This document shows positions 32,278-47,200 of a stretch of 64,000 bases of DNA, one piece after another. Under the pieces are notes generated by a model that saw only the letters and a list, made by a program, of their open reading frames with translations, ran no database searches and was not told the DNA's origin. The translations under genes and the position numbers were made by a program. Source of the DNA: Anas platyrhynchos (Eukaryota > Chordata > Aves > Anseriformes > Anatidae); the NCBI RefSeq assembly GCF_047663525.1, contig NC_092621.1:12659001-12723000 (forward strand), written 5' to 3'. Positions within the stretch are counted from its first letter, which is position 1. Every line of letters starts with the position of its first letter.

Positions 32278-35200
32278 CTGCCAAAATAATCACAAAATAG
32301 CCTGTAAGCAAGGTGTGTCACACAATAACTTAGCTGAACAAAGAGACTGGTTCTTGAATGCTTCTCTGCATGGATCAGTAAATGCTTAATCACATAGAAG
32401 CATACTTAAGAATTTAGCATTTAGAATTTAGTACTAGGATCCCTGAACCTGTCAGTGCTTTGTATAGACAGAGCAGAGCCCAGAGAGGACCAAAGGAACT
32501 GTTCAAATGCAGCCTGTTACTACAGGAGTCAGAGGACAGCTTATATGCATAATAATGAAAACTGAAATTTAGCTACATTTTTAAACACAGCTCCCGGTGA
32601 TACCGCTTAGTGATTTGCTTGGAAACAGTTTTACATTAATTTAGCATGATTCTAATGCATGGCCTTCGTGTTAAGAAGAACATGCAGTTTCAACCAGCAA
32701 GCTGAAATTCAAGTAATTTGGATATTACTGTGTACTATTTTGCTGTATGAATCATTCAGAGAAGAGAAAGTAATTTCAAACACAAAGCTGAAGGCCAGAA
32801 TGCTTGCTGCACAACATTGTAATTAGGTAGGGCAGCAATTTCCTGTCAATATTAGAGTGTAATTAGTGTGTGTTTAGCCTAATGGAAAAATCCTGTATAT
32901 AATTTTAAGGCAGCTATTCTATGACTGGTCAAGACAGAATAAAGCTACTAGCGATCTTCCTCTTCACTCATCATTAAAAGTGAAATTAACTCAACTGTCA
33001 GAACTTATCCTTTCAAATATGTAGGAATTGAGAACAGTAGTAAATATGGAGTTCTCCAAACAATTTATTTATTATTATTATTTTTTTTTTTTTTTTAACT
33101 TTGCTAGATGGGAACTCACAGATTTCAGAAAAGCTGCGGACTGCAATCTCACGTGAATGTGCTTGACTGTTCAGGACTTAGGCCTTGGTCTAGATAATCT
33201 CCTGATCTCTAAGATATAATCATCAATTACTCCAGTGACTTAAATTTTCATTAAGACACATTTTTCACAAAGATTAAAAACTTGGAAGCATGGCCACAGC
33301 GTCAGAGCTTAATGGGTCTGTGCATCAGTACAACACAGCCAAGTCTGAACAATGCAGAAGAACCTGGAGGCACATTTTACTCCTCCATTTCACTGTGCAA
33401 CTAAAGAAAGAACAAAAAAGGCAAGATCTCTAGCACCAAGAGCTAAAGGCCAGCTGTGACCAAAAGCAAAAACTACTTCAAGAAGAAAAAACGGGCAGAT
33501 ACCCCTCTTTGGTACACAGACATTTGTTGCTCCAATACAGTTTTTATAGTATATCCTATGCTGATGACTATTTTAAATAAAGACGGGGCTTAAACTGTAG
33601 CATCCCCAGATGATAATCCAGTTCTTTGTTCCTATTCTAACCTCTCTTCTCACAGCCTCTTAAGATTTACTCAACCTGGAGATCTCCCAGATCAAAATGA
33701 CTAAGAAGCAGTAAACACTTAAAGACATGACTTGCACAGAGTGAGCCTCAAATATAGTAATAATTAGTCCCAGTAGACAGACTTCTTTTATTACCGGGTC
33801 ATAAAGTGTTGCAACACTGATGTGGCTCAAATAGGAGGCGTCTCCAAGTCAAGGCTCCTTTAAACATTTGTTTTGACATAAAAGGTTGAATTAGCATTTT
33901 GTTAATACTGAGACACTGTATTGTTCTCAACACAGTTGATCTGAACATACAATTAACAGTTGCATGTGTTTGTATTTACTTAATTGTGGTGAGCTCCACA
34001 AAAAGAGTCCCAAATTAAAATGACTGAATTAGAGAACAGTTTAGTTTGGAAGTGCATCTAATCCTTCAACTCAAAGCAGGCCTTACTTCAAAGGCAGATT
34101 AGATTGTGTAGGGCCTTGCCCAGTCAGGTTTTGACCATCTCCAAGGACAGCAACCTATTCTACTGCCTGACCTCTGATTCTCACTGAAAAATATTTGCTG
34201 ATGTTCTATGGGACTGTTATATCCTACTGATCATGGCTGTTGCCACCTCCTCTTTTGCTCTGAAGAGAGTCTGTCTCCTCTGTAACCTGAAGACAACAGC
34301 TGGATCTCCCATGCTTAGTCTTGTCTTTTCCAGGCTAAACAAAAATACATTTTGTCTCTCTCCCTCATATACCATGTGTTTCAGCCCCCCAGAAATCTCA
34401 GGGGCCTCTTCCTGAATTCACTCCAGTTTGTCAATGCCTGTCTCATAGTGGGGGAAATGGCATACACCCAAAGCTGGGCACAGTGTGATTCTTTTACTCT
34501 CTAAGTTTGTGCATGGATCAAATGTTGCAAAAGTATAACCCAGCTTGGAAACATTTTCTTCCTGTTCTTACAAGAATACTCAAGCCCCTCAAAACACAAA
34601 CTGGTAGTTGAAACATTTCAAGTGAAACTCCTGTGTTACTTCAACGAATTATACAATGAAAAAAATCTTCTGACTCCTACAGCCACCACTTACTTTGAAG
34701 AGAAGCCACGCTGCCGACTGCTTGAGAAAACTCTGTTTACAATAGGTTCTCGAATACTGAAAAACATCTTTGGTTCTTCTGGACTATACAGCAGGGAGTC
34801 ATTGTAATCATTTGTTACTGTAAATAGAAATCAGACATTAAGGTTTTTTTTTAGAGAAAGTTCGTTATTTTTCAGAAACACACATTTCTCCAGGAAAGGG
34901 CAGCTTTCCTACCTAGAGATAGTATTTAGTCTTGCCAAATGCTTAATAGCCTTCATCTCTGAGATGATACAATTTTACCAAAGGTTGCTTTCAGCTCTAT
35001 TGCATGACTAACATTCACCAACTCTCTTCGGGTGACTAAATGCTAACTGTTTAAAATCTTAGGAGAATTGAAATTCTCTTGAAGATCTACACATGGAAGT
35101 CTAAATTAGTGCTTTAATATCAAAGGTGAGAAGCGTTTCAACAAATGATCCTAAATAATGTTTGTAAGACTAATATTGCAAGAGCACTAAAATAGTGGAC

Positions 35201-38200
35201 ACGTTATTGAGTAGTAGAGTACAATCAAAAATGAACTAGTCAGAGTTAGGATACCTTAAAGAAGTATAGAGTTTTTCACTAACCTTTCTGTATTAGTTCT
35301 GTGTTCAGTGGTGTATTCAAGCTTCCATGCTTTTTAGCTGTTGAGCCAAGAGAAAGAAAGAGCCCTCATTAGATAGGAGTATCTTTCTGTAAACTTAGCC
35401 AGTAATGACACGTGTTCACTCACCGATATTAAGGATCTCTTCAACAGCTTGATTTGCTACCTTGTTAATATTATAGGACCTAGACAGAGAAGTAGAAGTC
35501 TTGTTTGCTAAGCAATACAATTGAGGGGGGGGAACAAAAAAACCTACCTTGCATACAGATAAAGGACTAAGTTCCAGACATAAAGAAAAAAAAAAAAAAG
35601 AACGCTGTTAAGTCTGAGTAGACAGCAGTCTCCCTCCTGGGCCCAGGTTCAGAAGGGATTTAGGTTCTAACTGCAGCCCCTGTGCAGTAGTACTGTGAAT
35701 GTCTCGGTTGCACAGTTCGCAGTGGAGCTTACAATCCTCAGTCAGCACTTCTGTTGTGGTAGTAGAACACCTCAGACTGCAACAGACATCCACTATACAC
35801 ATAACAGACTATAGAAGTGCCAAGGATGTTTGTCCAGGGCTACTCCCCTTACACTTACTGCCTACTTGCAAACCTGAATAAAGGCACAGGAGAAACTGAG
35901 ATGCAGTCTGAAGTTATTCTCTCCCCTAACTAGTTAACAACCTTTTGTGCAAGTTTTGGCAGCTGAAGAAGGACTTGGACATTTAAATGCCTCTCAGGGT
36001 GAGGAGGACTGAAATCCCAGCAGGGCCCCTAAACCACAGACTAAAGATCACCCAGCAATCTTGGCGTTTAGAGAGGTTCAGGAGCAGACACCAATTGCAG
36101 CAATAAAAATAGGCAATCCTGGAATTTGGTCTCTGGTTCTGAGACTGCTCAGTACAGAACATACAATAAGATAATGAAATTCCTAAGAACAGCTTTGAAC
36201 CAAGGCTGTACATTTCCAAGGTACTGAACACTAAGAAAGTTCTCCTAGCAATCTGACAGTTTCATCCTTGGCAGCCTCCAAGACCAAGTTATGCCCACTG
36301 AATACAAGATTCTGAATTACAATGAAAAGTAAAGTCCAGTAACCATGGCTACAGCATGAATATTCACTTTTGAATTTCATTAAAAGCTTCAGTTTTAGTC
36401 CATCTTAGCCTGCCACATAAATCCAGGCCCTGTTATACAACTTTAAATGATAAGGATAGCCAGATTTCCAAATGGAAGAGGCTCCCACTTCCCACACATC
36501 TGAGAAAACTAAATTGATTAGACTTGTCCGTAGTATTGAAGCTTGTTTAAACTGCAGTTAAGAAAATCTACCCCTTTGATTAAGCTAGTACAGCTCTGGT
36601 TAGATATACTCTTCTGCACTTAAGGGCAATATTTTGGCAAAGAGACTCCCTTTTCATTTAAGTTTGAAAGAGAAGCTTGGAAGAAGAATGGAAAATAGAT
36701 GTGCCAGAGAACACTTAATACTATTTCCAAGTATGTTTTCCAATTTTCATTAAAACTTAGATTTTTATAATGGCTTTTTGAGCTGTTTCATCTAAACATT
36801 TTAACCAACAAGACTAGTTCAGAGAACCCCTGGACATGCCCTGCCAACCAGTCAGAGCAGGTCTTTCCATCACCACTCACTCCCAAGCCCTCATCTCACA
36901 TGCACACATGAGGTGTGCAAGCTCTTTCACCAAAGTTACAGTTAAGGTAAAAGAGAAACTCAGTTTGGACAAAATGCTTCAGCAAAATAGGTGCATCTAG
37001 CTTATCTAAAACAGTATTTTGTATCAAAGCAGCATCATGTACTTACCATGCTTTTGATCCTGTTCCAGTGCACACATTGAGCCCTGAACTCTTCTGTTTT
37101 TCCCAAGGACCATCATCAACTGATATTTCATAATAGGAGGCCCTATGAAGCGAGAATTTAAAACTGGGTTTGCAGGACTTAAAGTTCTCCCTGAATAAGA
37201 CAGAACACACAGCCTTATCAGGCACATGAAAATTTAGAGGGGGGTAGTTTCAAATCTGGATGGCAATTTCACAGGCATTGTACAGTGTTTCTGATTTGGC
37301 AGCCACTTTTGATACGCTGTTTTACAGTGGTTTTTATAATGGACAAAAAAAAGTGATTTGTAGCATGAAGTTTTAGGCATTTTTTTTCAGCTACTTTTCA
37401 TATTAAGTTCTGTGTGAAGAACTCTGTGGTTCATCTGGGAATAACTTTGCATACAAGCAGGGTTTGCTGGACTTACAAATGAAACTACAAAATACATTAC
37501 CTTCCTTGCATAATTGTTGAACTACTGCATAAACTGTGCTTATGCTGTGACTGGGTCTCAAAATTACATCAGGGAACACTAAGATGTAAGAAATTCCAGC
37601 ATCAGTAAGTAATAGCATGGCTTCAAGCTGAATTCTTGATGACTTCAATAATTAAAAATCCACTGTGATTCTTCAGGAACAGTTTTAGTTTTACAACAGT
37701 CAGCAGGCTTACGTTTCCTTCCAAGGTAAATCCTTCCTAAAACTCAGATGTAGTAAGTCTTGGGGCACAATCATCATTGTGCATGGTATTATTTATCAGG
37801 GGATTCCTAATCTTAGGCTTGTTGCAACCAGAAAGCCTCTCTCCCATAAGCTTCAGAACATCCAGACATATAAACTACAGTTGTTGATGTTTATAGTGCT
37901 TAATACAAACAGTATATAGTCCTCAGATAAATGGATACCCTCTTAGAAACACATGTTCACTGTGTTCAGCATGACTGAATTTCACCCTTCTTAATAAAAG
38001 GAGCTTAGTGAATTCTCCTTTGGTGATGAACATTTTGGTCTGGACAGACTAAGAATACAATAGTGTTAAACAGTGATTTAATACTCTTGGTGATAAAGAG
38101 CATTGTGTGCACCCTTGAGAAGATGGGAAGATGAGAGAACTGAAAGCAAATTAAGGACACAGATGCACACCTTGATTCAATTTAAGACGTTCTTTTTAAA

Positions 38201-41200
38201 CAAGCTAGGTGGTGTTTTTTGTTCCCTTTGCTTTCCCTGATTTCTTAACTGGCATGAAGAATAAGCCCTTGGAAGATGCACCTAGAGTTATTTTGTTTCT
38301 TTATACAGTATACGTGTATTTGAGCCTTAAAAACATGATCCATCTGCGTGACACCATTATTGAAGTCTTCAAGTTCTAGTACCACAAAATGTGTTACTAG
38401 AGATTTGTTCCTACTCACATTGTGTTCCACATAGCTTCTAAAATATACAGGAACTAAAGAGCGCAATGTATTTGTGGCATTCAGAAGCAGAGGACTACTG
38501 TAAAGTGTTGGAAAGGAGCTTTGTGTTCCTCTATCACTGCATGTTAAATAAATCTTTTAGAATCTTAAAAAACTATATTTGAGTTAGAAGAGAGCAAAAT
38601 TTGTATCTGTTTGAGACTAATTCCTTCTGCCAGTCTGAGGCTGCAGTCCAGATGGAAGATAAAGCACTCATGGAACATTTATACTGTTTCCAGCAGCAAT
38701 CACAGTGTCCCAGGCACTGTACAAACACAAGAAGATGTTACACACTAAAGTTTAAAAAAAAAAGACAGACAGTGTAAAGGGAAAGGGAATATAAAATACA
38801 AGTAAAAGTTTGGCCAAATCCTGATCAAAAATCATGTCTTAATTCCTTTCCCACAGCCCCAGTCACATTTCCCACATTCTTCTTGCTATCGTTTGGCTAA
38901 CAGAAATGCATTCATCTTCAGGACAGAAAGGACAGTCATAAAGGTATCTTGCATAATGCAGTACCAGTATATGATACAAACTGTTTTCTTTAAATAAGGA
39001 AGTGTCAGACATTTTCCTGAAACAACACAGTTTCAGACAAAAGTAGGCTTATACCTTTGCCTCTAATGACAGAGAGGCAGGGAAAGGAGAAGTTGTTAGT
39101 ATTTCAGTTTGGTCATGCTACACTTACAGAGAGAAGAGATGCAGAATTTTGAAGATTTTGAAATCTTCAGTCCATGGTAAAGATAGTAATTGAAGGTATT
39201 TGATGAGATAAGAACTAGTCAGGTAAGGAGTAAAACAACAGAGAAAATAACAGCCAGGAATAATGAAGGATGAAATGGCCAGAGCGGAAAACAGAGTAAC
39301 AAAAATAAACATTACTGCACTTAATCTCTGAACACATACTTTGTAACCAGCAACAATCCCATCAGTCTTATTCATGGTCTAGAACAGCAAAGACGTCTCA
39401 ACAGTGATTGCCCATTGCAGTGCCGTAAAAAGAAATGAAGTTAATTGTGTCCTGCTGCAACAAAAAATAATTACACATACCTGGATGAAAGAGATTCCCC
39501 AATGAAGACTTCATTGAGTGCTCTCACAGGTAAAAGATGTGGACCAGAAACGTCAGATCCTACAGATATTGAATAGAGCAGTGTTAAATCAAAGCTCAAA
39601 AACGCAAATTTTCAAAACCAACTCATCACTCACTGGGGGACACACTTTGCTGCCTCGTTTTGCAATCTAGATGTTGTTCTCAGTGTTCAGTTTTCTTCAG
39701 TGACCCACGTTTTCAACTGAAAAGTCTGTATCCAGTTACAGTTCTTTACTGGAGACTACAAGTATTTGAACCAGTCATTTTCAGATATTGCTTTCCCTGA
39801 AAACTCATGGGCAACTAGACGGATGTCTCTTCTAGAACTCACTCAAAGTGACTTAACAGATGTTCTGAATCAAGTTCAAAGAACTAGACTTTATATTGCA
39901 GGTAATTAAAGGGGGCCAACAAATTGTTCATGTTGATCAGGACCTCTCAGTGAGGAAATGCAGGGCCAGACAAGTTAAGCACAGACTCTTGCATCTTCAG
40001 TACACCATAAAGAAAACAACTGAAAGTGTTTAATGACTTAGGAATTACCCACTGACAGATTCTTATTTCTCTTTTCTCATTTGCTTGCAGGCAGAGTGAC
40101 AGTTTTTCAATTGTGAGCTAATCTACCTCAAATTCACCAGATACTAAGAATCCTCATATGCAACCTCCCCCCCACACATGCATTTATTGTGGACCAGTTG
40201 GATACACGGTAAATTGTTCCTGTGGTAACCCCAAGTGTCTAAGGTAACCCCAAGAGACCATTTAATAACAAGCTCAGGTATTCTGCCAACAGGTAATATT
40301 GTTTCAAGATAGTTATATAAGTTGTTTATATTGAAAACTAGTTCTAAATTTATAGTCCAGAATAAACGTATAGAAACAGACAATATTCCCTTCTGAAAAA
40401 AAAAATCTACCTCCTATTCAAAGTTATCATAGCAAAGTGATTATATTCTTGTGATGGACTTGAACCTACTTTGATCCTGGAATCTTTCATTTATGTGAGC
40501 TCTGCTGTGTTGCTCTTGGCTTAGCTGCTGTTCATGTAGATCTACAGGCACAGGGTTAATACCAGTTCCTTCAAGATACAGTCGGATTCTTTGTCGCCAC
40601 TGCCACCTAAGAGAGGAGAAAAGTTTGTGTCAGTATTCAAAATATTTACTGTAGAATTAGCTAGGATCAGATTGTCTTGAAGACACAAGAGTTTCACTGG
40701 TTCATTTTCAAAGCAGAGCATCTTAAGATTAAAGGTTAAATATATTCAAGGACATATTTCAAGTTTTATAGCTTCCACTATCACTTCTATATTTATAAAG
40801 TTAATCATCCCCAAAAATAAATACACTTATTTGTTAGCTGATGTTTTTTGTGTGTAAAATAAGATGACATTGACCAAAAGATGTCTGCAAATGTTACATT
40901 ATACATAATAACATTTATTTTTTTAGAAATGTGATTCTGTCTTATGAATTCATGACTGATACAATGCATTTGAGAGCAACAAGCTCACAGGAATTTATAT
41001 TCATATAAATACCTTATAATGAATATATTTGTATTAATACTTGCTCTACTTTCTCTAACACTTTGCTTATATTCATAGATGTCCAGAAAAGCAGCTCTAT
41101 CCATCCCTTTATTCATAAGCCCCATAATCACCCTCTAATTTTAATGATCTCTCCTGGCTTGGGAGCTTTAGGGTGCTTAAGAGTACTTAAGATGGAGAAA

Positions 41201-44200
41201 GGATATAAAAGGCATGCTGTTACATCACATCATTCAGATTTTTATATTTTTTTCCTAGAAATCAATTCCTTTTTCCTCTTATAATTTAAATATTACATAA
41301 AACAAGATAGAAATAGTAGTTTTGATTCAGAAAGCAAATCACAAGGAAGCAAATCACATCTTTTCCCAGTTCATGCTGTTGGTATTTGGATGACAGTAGC
41401 CCGCTTACATGTTTCCTGAAAATTACACCAAGGAAGACTCAGGCTTTATAAAAATATACTAGTTTTTCTTCATTGTCATTAAGACAACATCGCAACTTTG
41501 CAGTAACTTTAGCCTTCAAACCTATACAATAAGTTCCTTCAACCTTTTCTGAATTAACACAACTCTTTTTCATGCACCTACAAGTGCAAAATTTTCTAGA
41601 AATTCTGGGGTCATTTTCCCATCAGCTTTAAGTTGTTCTTCCCCTTCTGAAATAACAATAATGAAATCTACATATAGTGCACCATCTGAAGCATTACCAC
41701 TGTTGGATAAAGAGGAAAAACTATTCTGTACATCTTTCTTATGACTTGTGTCTATACAATCTTGCATAACATTTGATTTTTCTGCAACATTGACATTAAT
41801 TTGCATTCAGTTTGCAATCAGTACAATATGAGATGTTTTCCTGAGAAACAGTGGCCTGTCACTGTCCATCCTATGTTCATGCACCTGATTTGCTAATCAG
41901 TAACTGCAATACTCTGTGCTTGGCTTCAGTGTCTCTGCACTGAACAGCAAGCCATTTATTACAGTATGCCTCAAAATTTGTTTGGATTCTAATCCTCTCT
42001 TCCAGTGTTTTTACAGTTCATGCCAATCTGACCTATACATATATATATATATGTATTAATATATATATATATTAAAGTCTCTTTACTTTCTTCATCCCAA
42101 GAAAGGATGAAAGGATGACCTCAAACCCAGAGGTCATCATTCTAGAACCTCGCCAAACACATCCTTAGAAAAATTATCTATCTACCCTTAACTTTTAAGT
42201 ATGGTTTTAGGTAGTCAGGCAAACAGCTTGCAGTGGGTATCATTACTTCCTCAGAATATTCATGCTAGAACAAGCCAGAAATCCTATAAAATTATAAAAA
42301 GGTAGCCTACTATTGCATCTCTATTCTGAGATCCTGTTACACTGCTTACCATCATAAAAAGAAACAAGGGCCATTTGACATTGCATGTTCTTCATAAATC
42401 AGTGAGGTTAGTTGTTACATGGAACAACAAGGTAAGTGCTTACACAGATTCTTCCACTAAAGTGACTTCCACAAAGGTCATGGATAAGGACAAGGAAAGA
42501 AGAAAAATGCTCATTTCCTGTCTTGAGCACCTCACCATCCTAATGGTACTCTGAGCCAACAGAAATTCTTTCAGACAAGTCGATCCAGTTATCCTCCTAT
42601 TAAAAAGATTCCTTAGGCCCAAATAAATCTGAGAACTGCGAAGTCAAACACCTACTCAGGTCTTTGCTTAAGAACATCAGTTTCAAGTCACACTTATTCT
42701 GAAAAAATAACCGGAAAGATCCTTTCTGTTTCACTCTGGTGAGGCTTAAGCTCCCTAAGAGCAGTAAGAGGAGCATCAGCAACAAAAATTTAACATGGCA
42801 TCCAACAAAATATTACAAGTGGTTAGAGTATCAAGGGAGTTTACCTGTGTTAGCACTACTAGCTTTAACCAAACTACTTAGCAAGATCGCAAGTTAAACC
42901 TGCTGTTTTCTAAGCCCGGGAATATTTGATTTCAAACTACCTTCTCATTTAGTAAAGCTACTGAAACCCACTGAGTTAGTTATAATCAATCCTGCTGACT
43001 GTATTCACCTCGTTCTACAATTATTTTATGTGGCACAAATACAACAACAAACTACAAATCAAATATGCTGTACGTATGAACAATAACAACAACAAAATAA
43101 ACAACTGCAATGTATTTTAATGTGAATAACTTACTTCTGTTGATTGTTTGCCATCACAGAAGTATCCTAGAGTGTTAATACAACACAGAAAAATGGTTTG
43201 TTTTTAAATAGGAGTTTATGAAAAACTGTACTCTAGGTTGTCCTTTAAAATTCAGGCTTGCTTCCTCCTTAGTTTAAGTAAGATCATTATTTTGAGAGTA
43301 TCTAGTATCGAAAGCATCAAGCTACCTTTATCATAAAGAAAAGCTTTCCCTAACACTACTCTGGTAATAAAATTTAAGCCATTCTGGCTTAATCACTACA
43401 ACCATCTGCATCAAACTGACCACTTCCTAATAGTACAGACTTCATTAGCTTCTATTAGTATGGCCCATCACTGTACTACAAATGGTTAAGAGTGTTAAAA
43501 TCTGTAAACCAATACATCCTTTACAAGACTACAGTTCCTCATTTATGCATATGCTAATTCATAAAATAAATCAATTATTGAAGGTCACACCAAAAGCAGT
43601 TTTTCCAGGAACTTGTTATCAGCTTTATCCTTTGTGGTCCCAGCCCCTCTCTCAACCACAAATGCATTTCTCAACATAGTAAACATCTAAAGACAATTAC
43701 TCGAGGCATTAAGATTTTACTAAGCATCATCTGCTTCTTATGGATTACACATTATTATGCATTTTCCAATCAACATGTTTTGTAAAACCAAAGATCACTA
43801 AATCGTACCTGAACTCACCACGATAAAGCTTCTGTAGTGCTTCAGGAAATGAGTGTGTGTATCTTACAGGCAAACACAGGTGACCCTCCGATCTGGAAGC
43901 AAACAGGAGTAATGATGATGAAAAAGTACAGTATTTTGGTCCCCCCCCAAAAAACAACATAAAAAACAAGCAAGCTCTTTCAGTTACCCAAAGCAAAGCT
44001 AGGCTTTTGACCTTTATGATTCCCTACTATTTCTACATACATGGTACATTAGCAGCAATACCCATCTTTCAGTTCCTGTGATGTACATGTGAGACATCAG
44101 GATCTTTCTTCCACTTTTCCCCTAAGAAATAGTTGTTCAGCAGGTAAACCCACAAGAATACACAGGTACTAATATAGCACCTGTCACCATAGTTCTAGGC

Positions 44201-47200
44201 AAGGAATTCAAGCTTAATAAACCTTGCAAGTTAGAAAGAGTATTTTCCATTTACATATAAGTTGGTGATACCGAGACAGGTAGGTGACATGCCTAAGATC
44301 AAAAGAATCTCATGTCAAAGCCAGAAGACTAAACACTGCTCCCCTTTCATGAGTGATATTTGATAACTTGAAGGCACTTGTTATTTGAACCCTGTTATTC
44401 AGGCTTGATACTGTTGAATATCTATTCACAGCATTTGAAAAGTTTTGGAAGAGGAACATGGCATGCAAAGAAAAACTTTTTGGCCACTGCTTTCTTATCT
44501 GCTAAGATTTGATTAACTGGAAATATCAGATGCAAAAATCTAAATCTGGAAATCTCGTCAGACAGAGCCTTGGTGAATTTTGAGTTTTTACTTGCCATCC
44601 ATTTGAAGGTTATACCAACCAGGCAGTACTAATACACTGTATCCACCTGCCCAAATCAATCTTATCACTAGGTGAATGGGAGTTTATAAGAGGACAACTA
44701 AATGCCATTAAGTGGCTGAGGATACGGCGTCCTCTGAGTTCTGGAACGGTTTACCCAACAAAACCAGAACAAATTTAATTTGTTCATACCCTAACAGATT
44801 TCCAGTAGGGTTCATCTTCATAAAGAAATTAAGTTTCTGAATGTTCAGATAGCACATTTAGTTGCTTATGTTAAGAAAGTCCCTTTTCCAGTCACTAGTC
44901 TGTACTACCATCTCCAGCCACAAGCTACTGCTCAGTAATAAACCTAGCTCCAAGTACAGCTGCATTAATGTGAAAACAGCTGTGGCAGTTGAACACATCA
45001 GTGCTTATCCAATGCTTCCTAATGTCCTCACAGATGAGGGGGGACAACTCGTGGAAACTTTTGTAATAAAACAACAGGTTCACTTGGTATCTACAATCTA
45101 CTAAGACAGGCATTTGTGACCAGATGCCACAGGCATGCCACATGCATCATGAAAACAGATTCATATTATGCCTGACATTAAACATAGTATCTCTTTCCCA
45201 AACAGTTTTTACCTTTCAGGATCAGTATTTACTCCAATAACTGGTTTAAATTTATCAAAGACCTTACTGGCTGCCAACAACATTGTGCCATCACCTACAC
45301 AAAAAGCAAAACAAAGAATATTAGTTTCTCTTCTCATTCTAATATTCCAAACAAAATAGTTTCACATATATTGCAGTACAACCGTTAACACGCTTTTGTG
45401 TCAACAACTGAACAGGTAAGTGGCACAAAAATAAAACGGGACCAGAAAACTGCTGACACCTTTTAAAGCAGAGTAATGACAACTGAATTCAAGATAATAA
45501 ATGTGCCTGGAAAAAGTATTACTTATTTGACAGCTATACTTGCCCTGGCAACTGAATTTGGCAGAAGCAAGTTTGGAAAGACATTTATGGAGCTTTCTGT
45601 TATGTTTATCAGCTGGTAAGAGAAATTATACATTCACACCTCACTTTAGTCTCTAACCTTGAGGATTTCATTGAAATCTGTAACAGTATTATTGGATGCT
45701 TCAGGCATGAACATATCCCCTTTGACCTGTTCTGAGTAGTAACCAATAGCTGAGGGAAAAGTGGACCAGTAGGGAGAAGACAATGGCAGTGCAGCATTCA
45801 AGTCTACTGCCACAAATGACTGAACATTAAGTGAGAACACAGCAACGCACTGTAGTATTTGCAGCAAGTCACAAAAATAAAACTGAATGAAGTGCTGCAA
45901 TCTGATGTTAAAAGGAATCAATCAGGTTAGCTGCTCTGTTGGTTTGTCTAATAAGCTCTAAGGAGTGGCACAGGATGCTAAGAAGTTGCATATTTCTACC
46001 TGTGCCACCAATTCCAGATATACTGCCATGAAAGCGAACAAAAAAGTTTGGGAAGGGGGACGAAAAGGAAGTATGTTAGTCTCCAACTCATGTTCCTAAC
46101 AGAGTAGGGTTTAGGGCTACTCATAATCATATAAAAGCAAATATTTTATCCTATTTAGGTGAAAATTACAGTAAATTCCACAATTTCCACCATTTTGCAC
46201 AAGATAATAGCAAACTTTTCCTAAGTGGCCATACATTGCCATTCACTTCCTAGTGCTACAAATTTCAGATATGAGAGGAAGAAAGGATGGCCACAACCAC
46301 TGAATTTTGTCATATTTTCTGACAATTATATCAGCCATTTACTTTCAAGATGTGCACATCTCCAGATGCTTTACAGCCTGCAAAATTTATTTGAAAAACA
46401 TATCTATGAAAACATACTGAAACGTATACCTCCTTTCCATAAAGTCATACCTCCTGCTGATATAACAGCATCTGCCCACCGAACTGTCTCTTCATTATAT
46501 TCTCGACGTTTAACAAGACGGACTTCTATCCTCTCGTTCCTATAAAGTGCAGGAAAAAGCCTGAATGTGTCCTATATTGTTCCTTGTCACATCCTTCTGA
46601 AAAACTAACATGTAATTAAGGACTAAGTACAATTGTATTTGGTTTCTAAGCATTTGATGCTCACACAAACCCTTTAAACCTTTTCCATTTGTTTTCAAGA
46701 CAGCAATGAAATGTGTTAGCTGAACTGTGCAAGTTCACATTTGTTTCAGGAATAACTGTCCATCTGCATCACCCTGTTTTAAGTATTCCATTTTATTAGG
46801 GCTTGTCACACAAAGCTTTCTTCCATTATTTTATACAATCCATGGATATTTGCACTGTTTCTGAAATTCTTAACATCTGTATATTCTTACCGTAAACTGT
46901 CTACAACATGCTCCACATTTTTTGTATGAATGCGGTGCCGCTCCAATAGACCAGCGTAATTAGATCCCTTCAAGGCAAGCTGTAAGACAGAAAGCGAAAT
47001 AGTTAATCATTACATTAAGTACTCTTGGTTGATACATACAGACGCTATTTAAAAAACTATGTATTTTATCTCAACATAAAGATGTCTGGTTTTATAAGCA
47101 TCCTATTAGTTACATCTCTGTATACATACTAGTCAGCTTACATTCACTTGTTGGAGTAGTTACACAGCCACAGCATCAACCTCTTGAGGGCTCTACACAA

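Larger units (their letters stand above)
32278..46890 (-). other. NADK2 introns 2-11
   Basis: Introns between 86 bp and about 3.2 kb. Recognised content is an old CR1 copy (34040-34495), a TA microsatellite (42036-42074) and a protein-like minus-strand open frame (41525-41806). The rest is unremarkable AT-rich intron. Confidence 0.75.

Noticed and set aside
45646..45921. A 91-codon minus-strand frame just after NADK2 exon 4
   Set aside because: It looked mildly protein-like, but there is no family resemblance, no repeat match and no splice context linking it to NADK2. The evidence is too weak to list.
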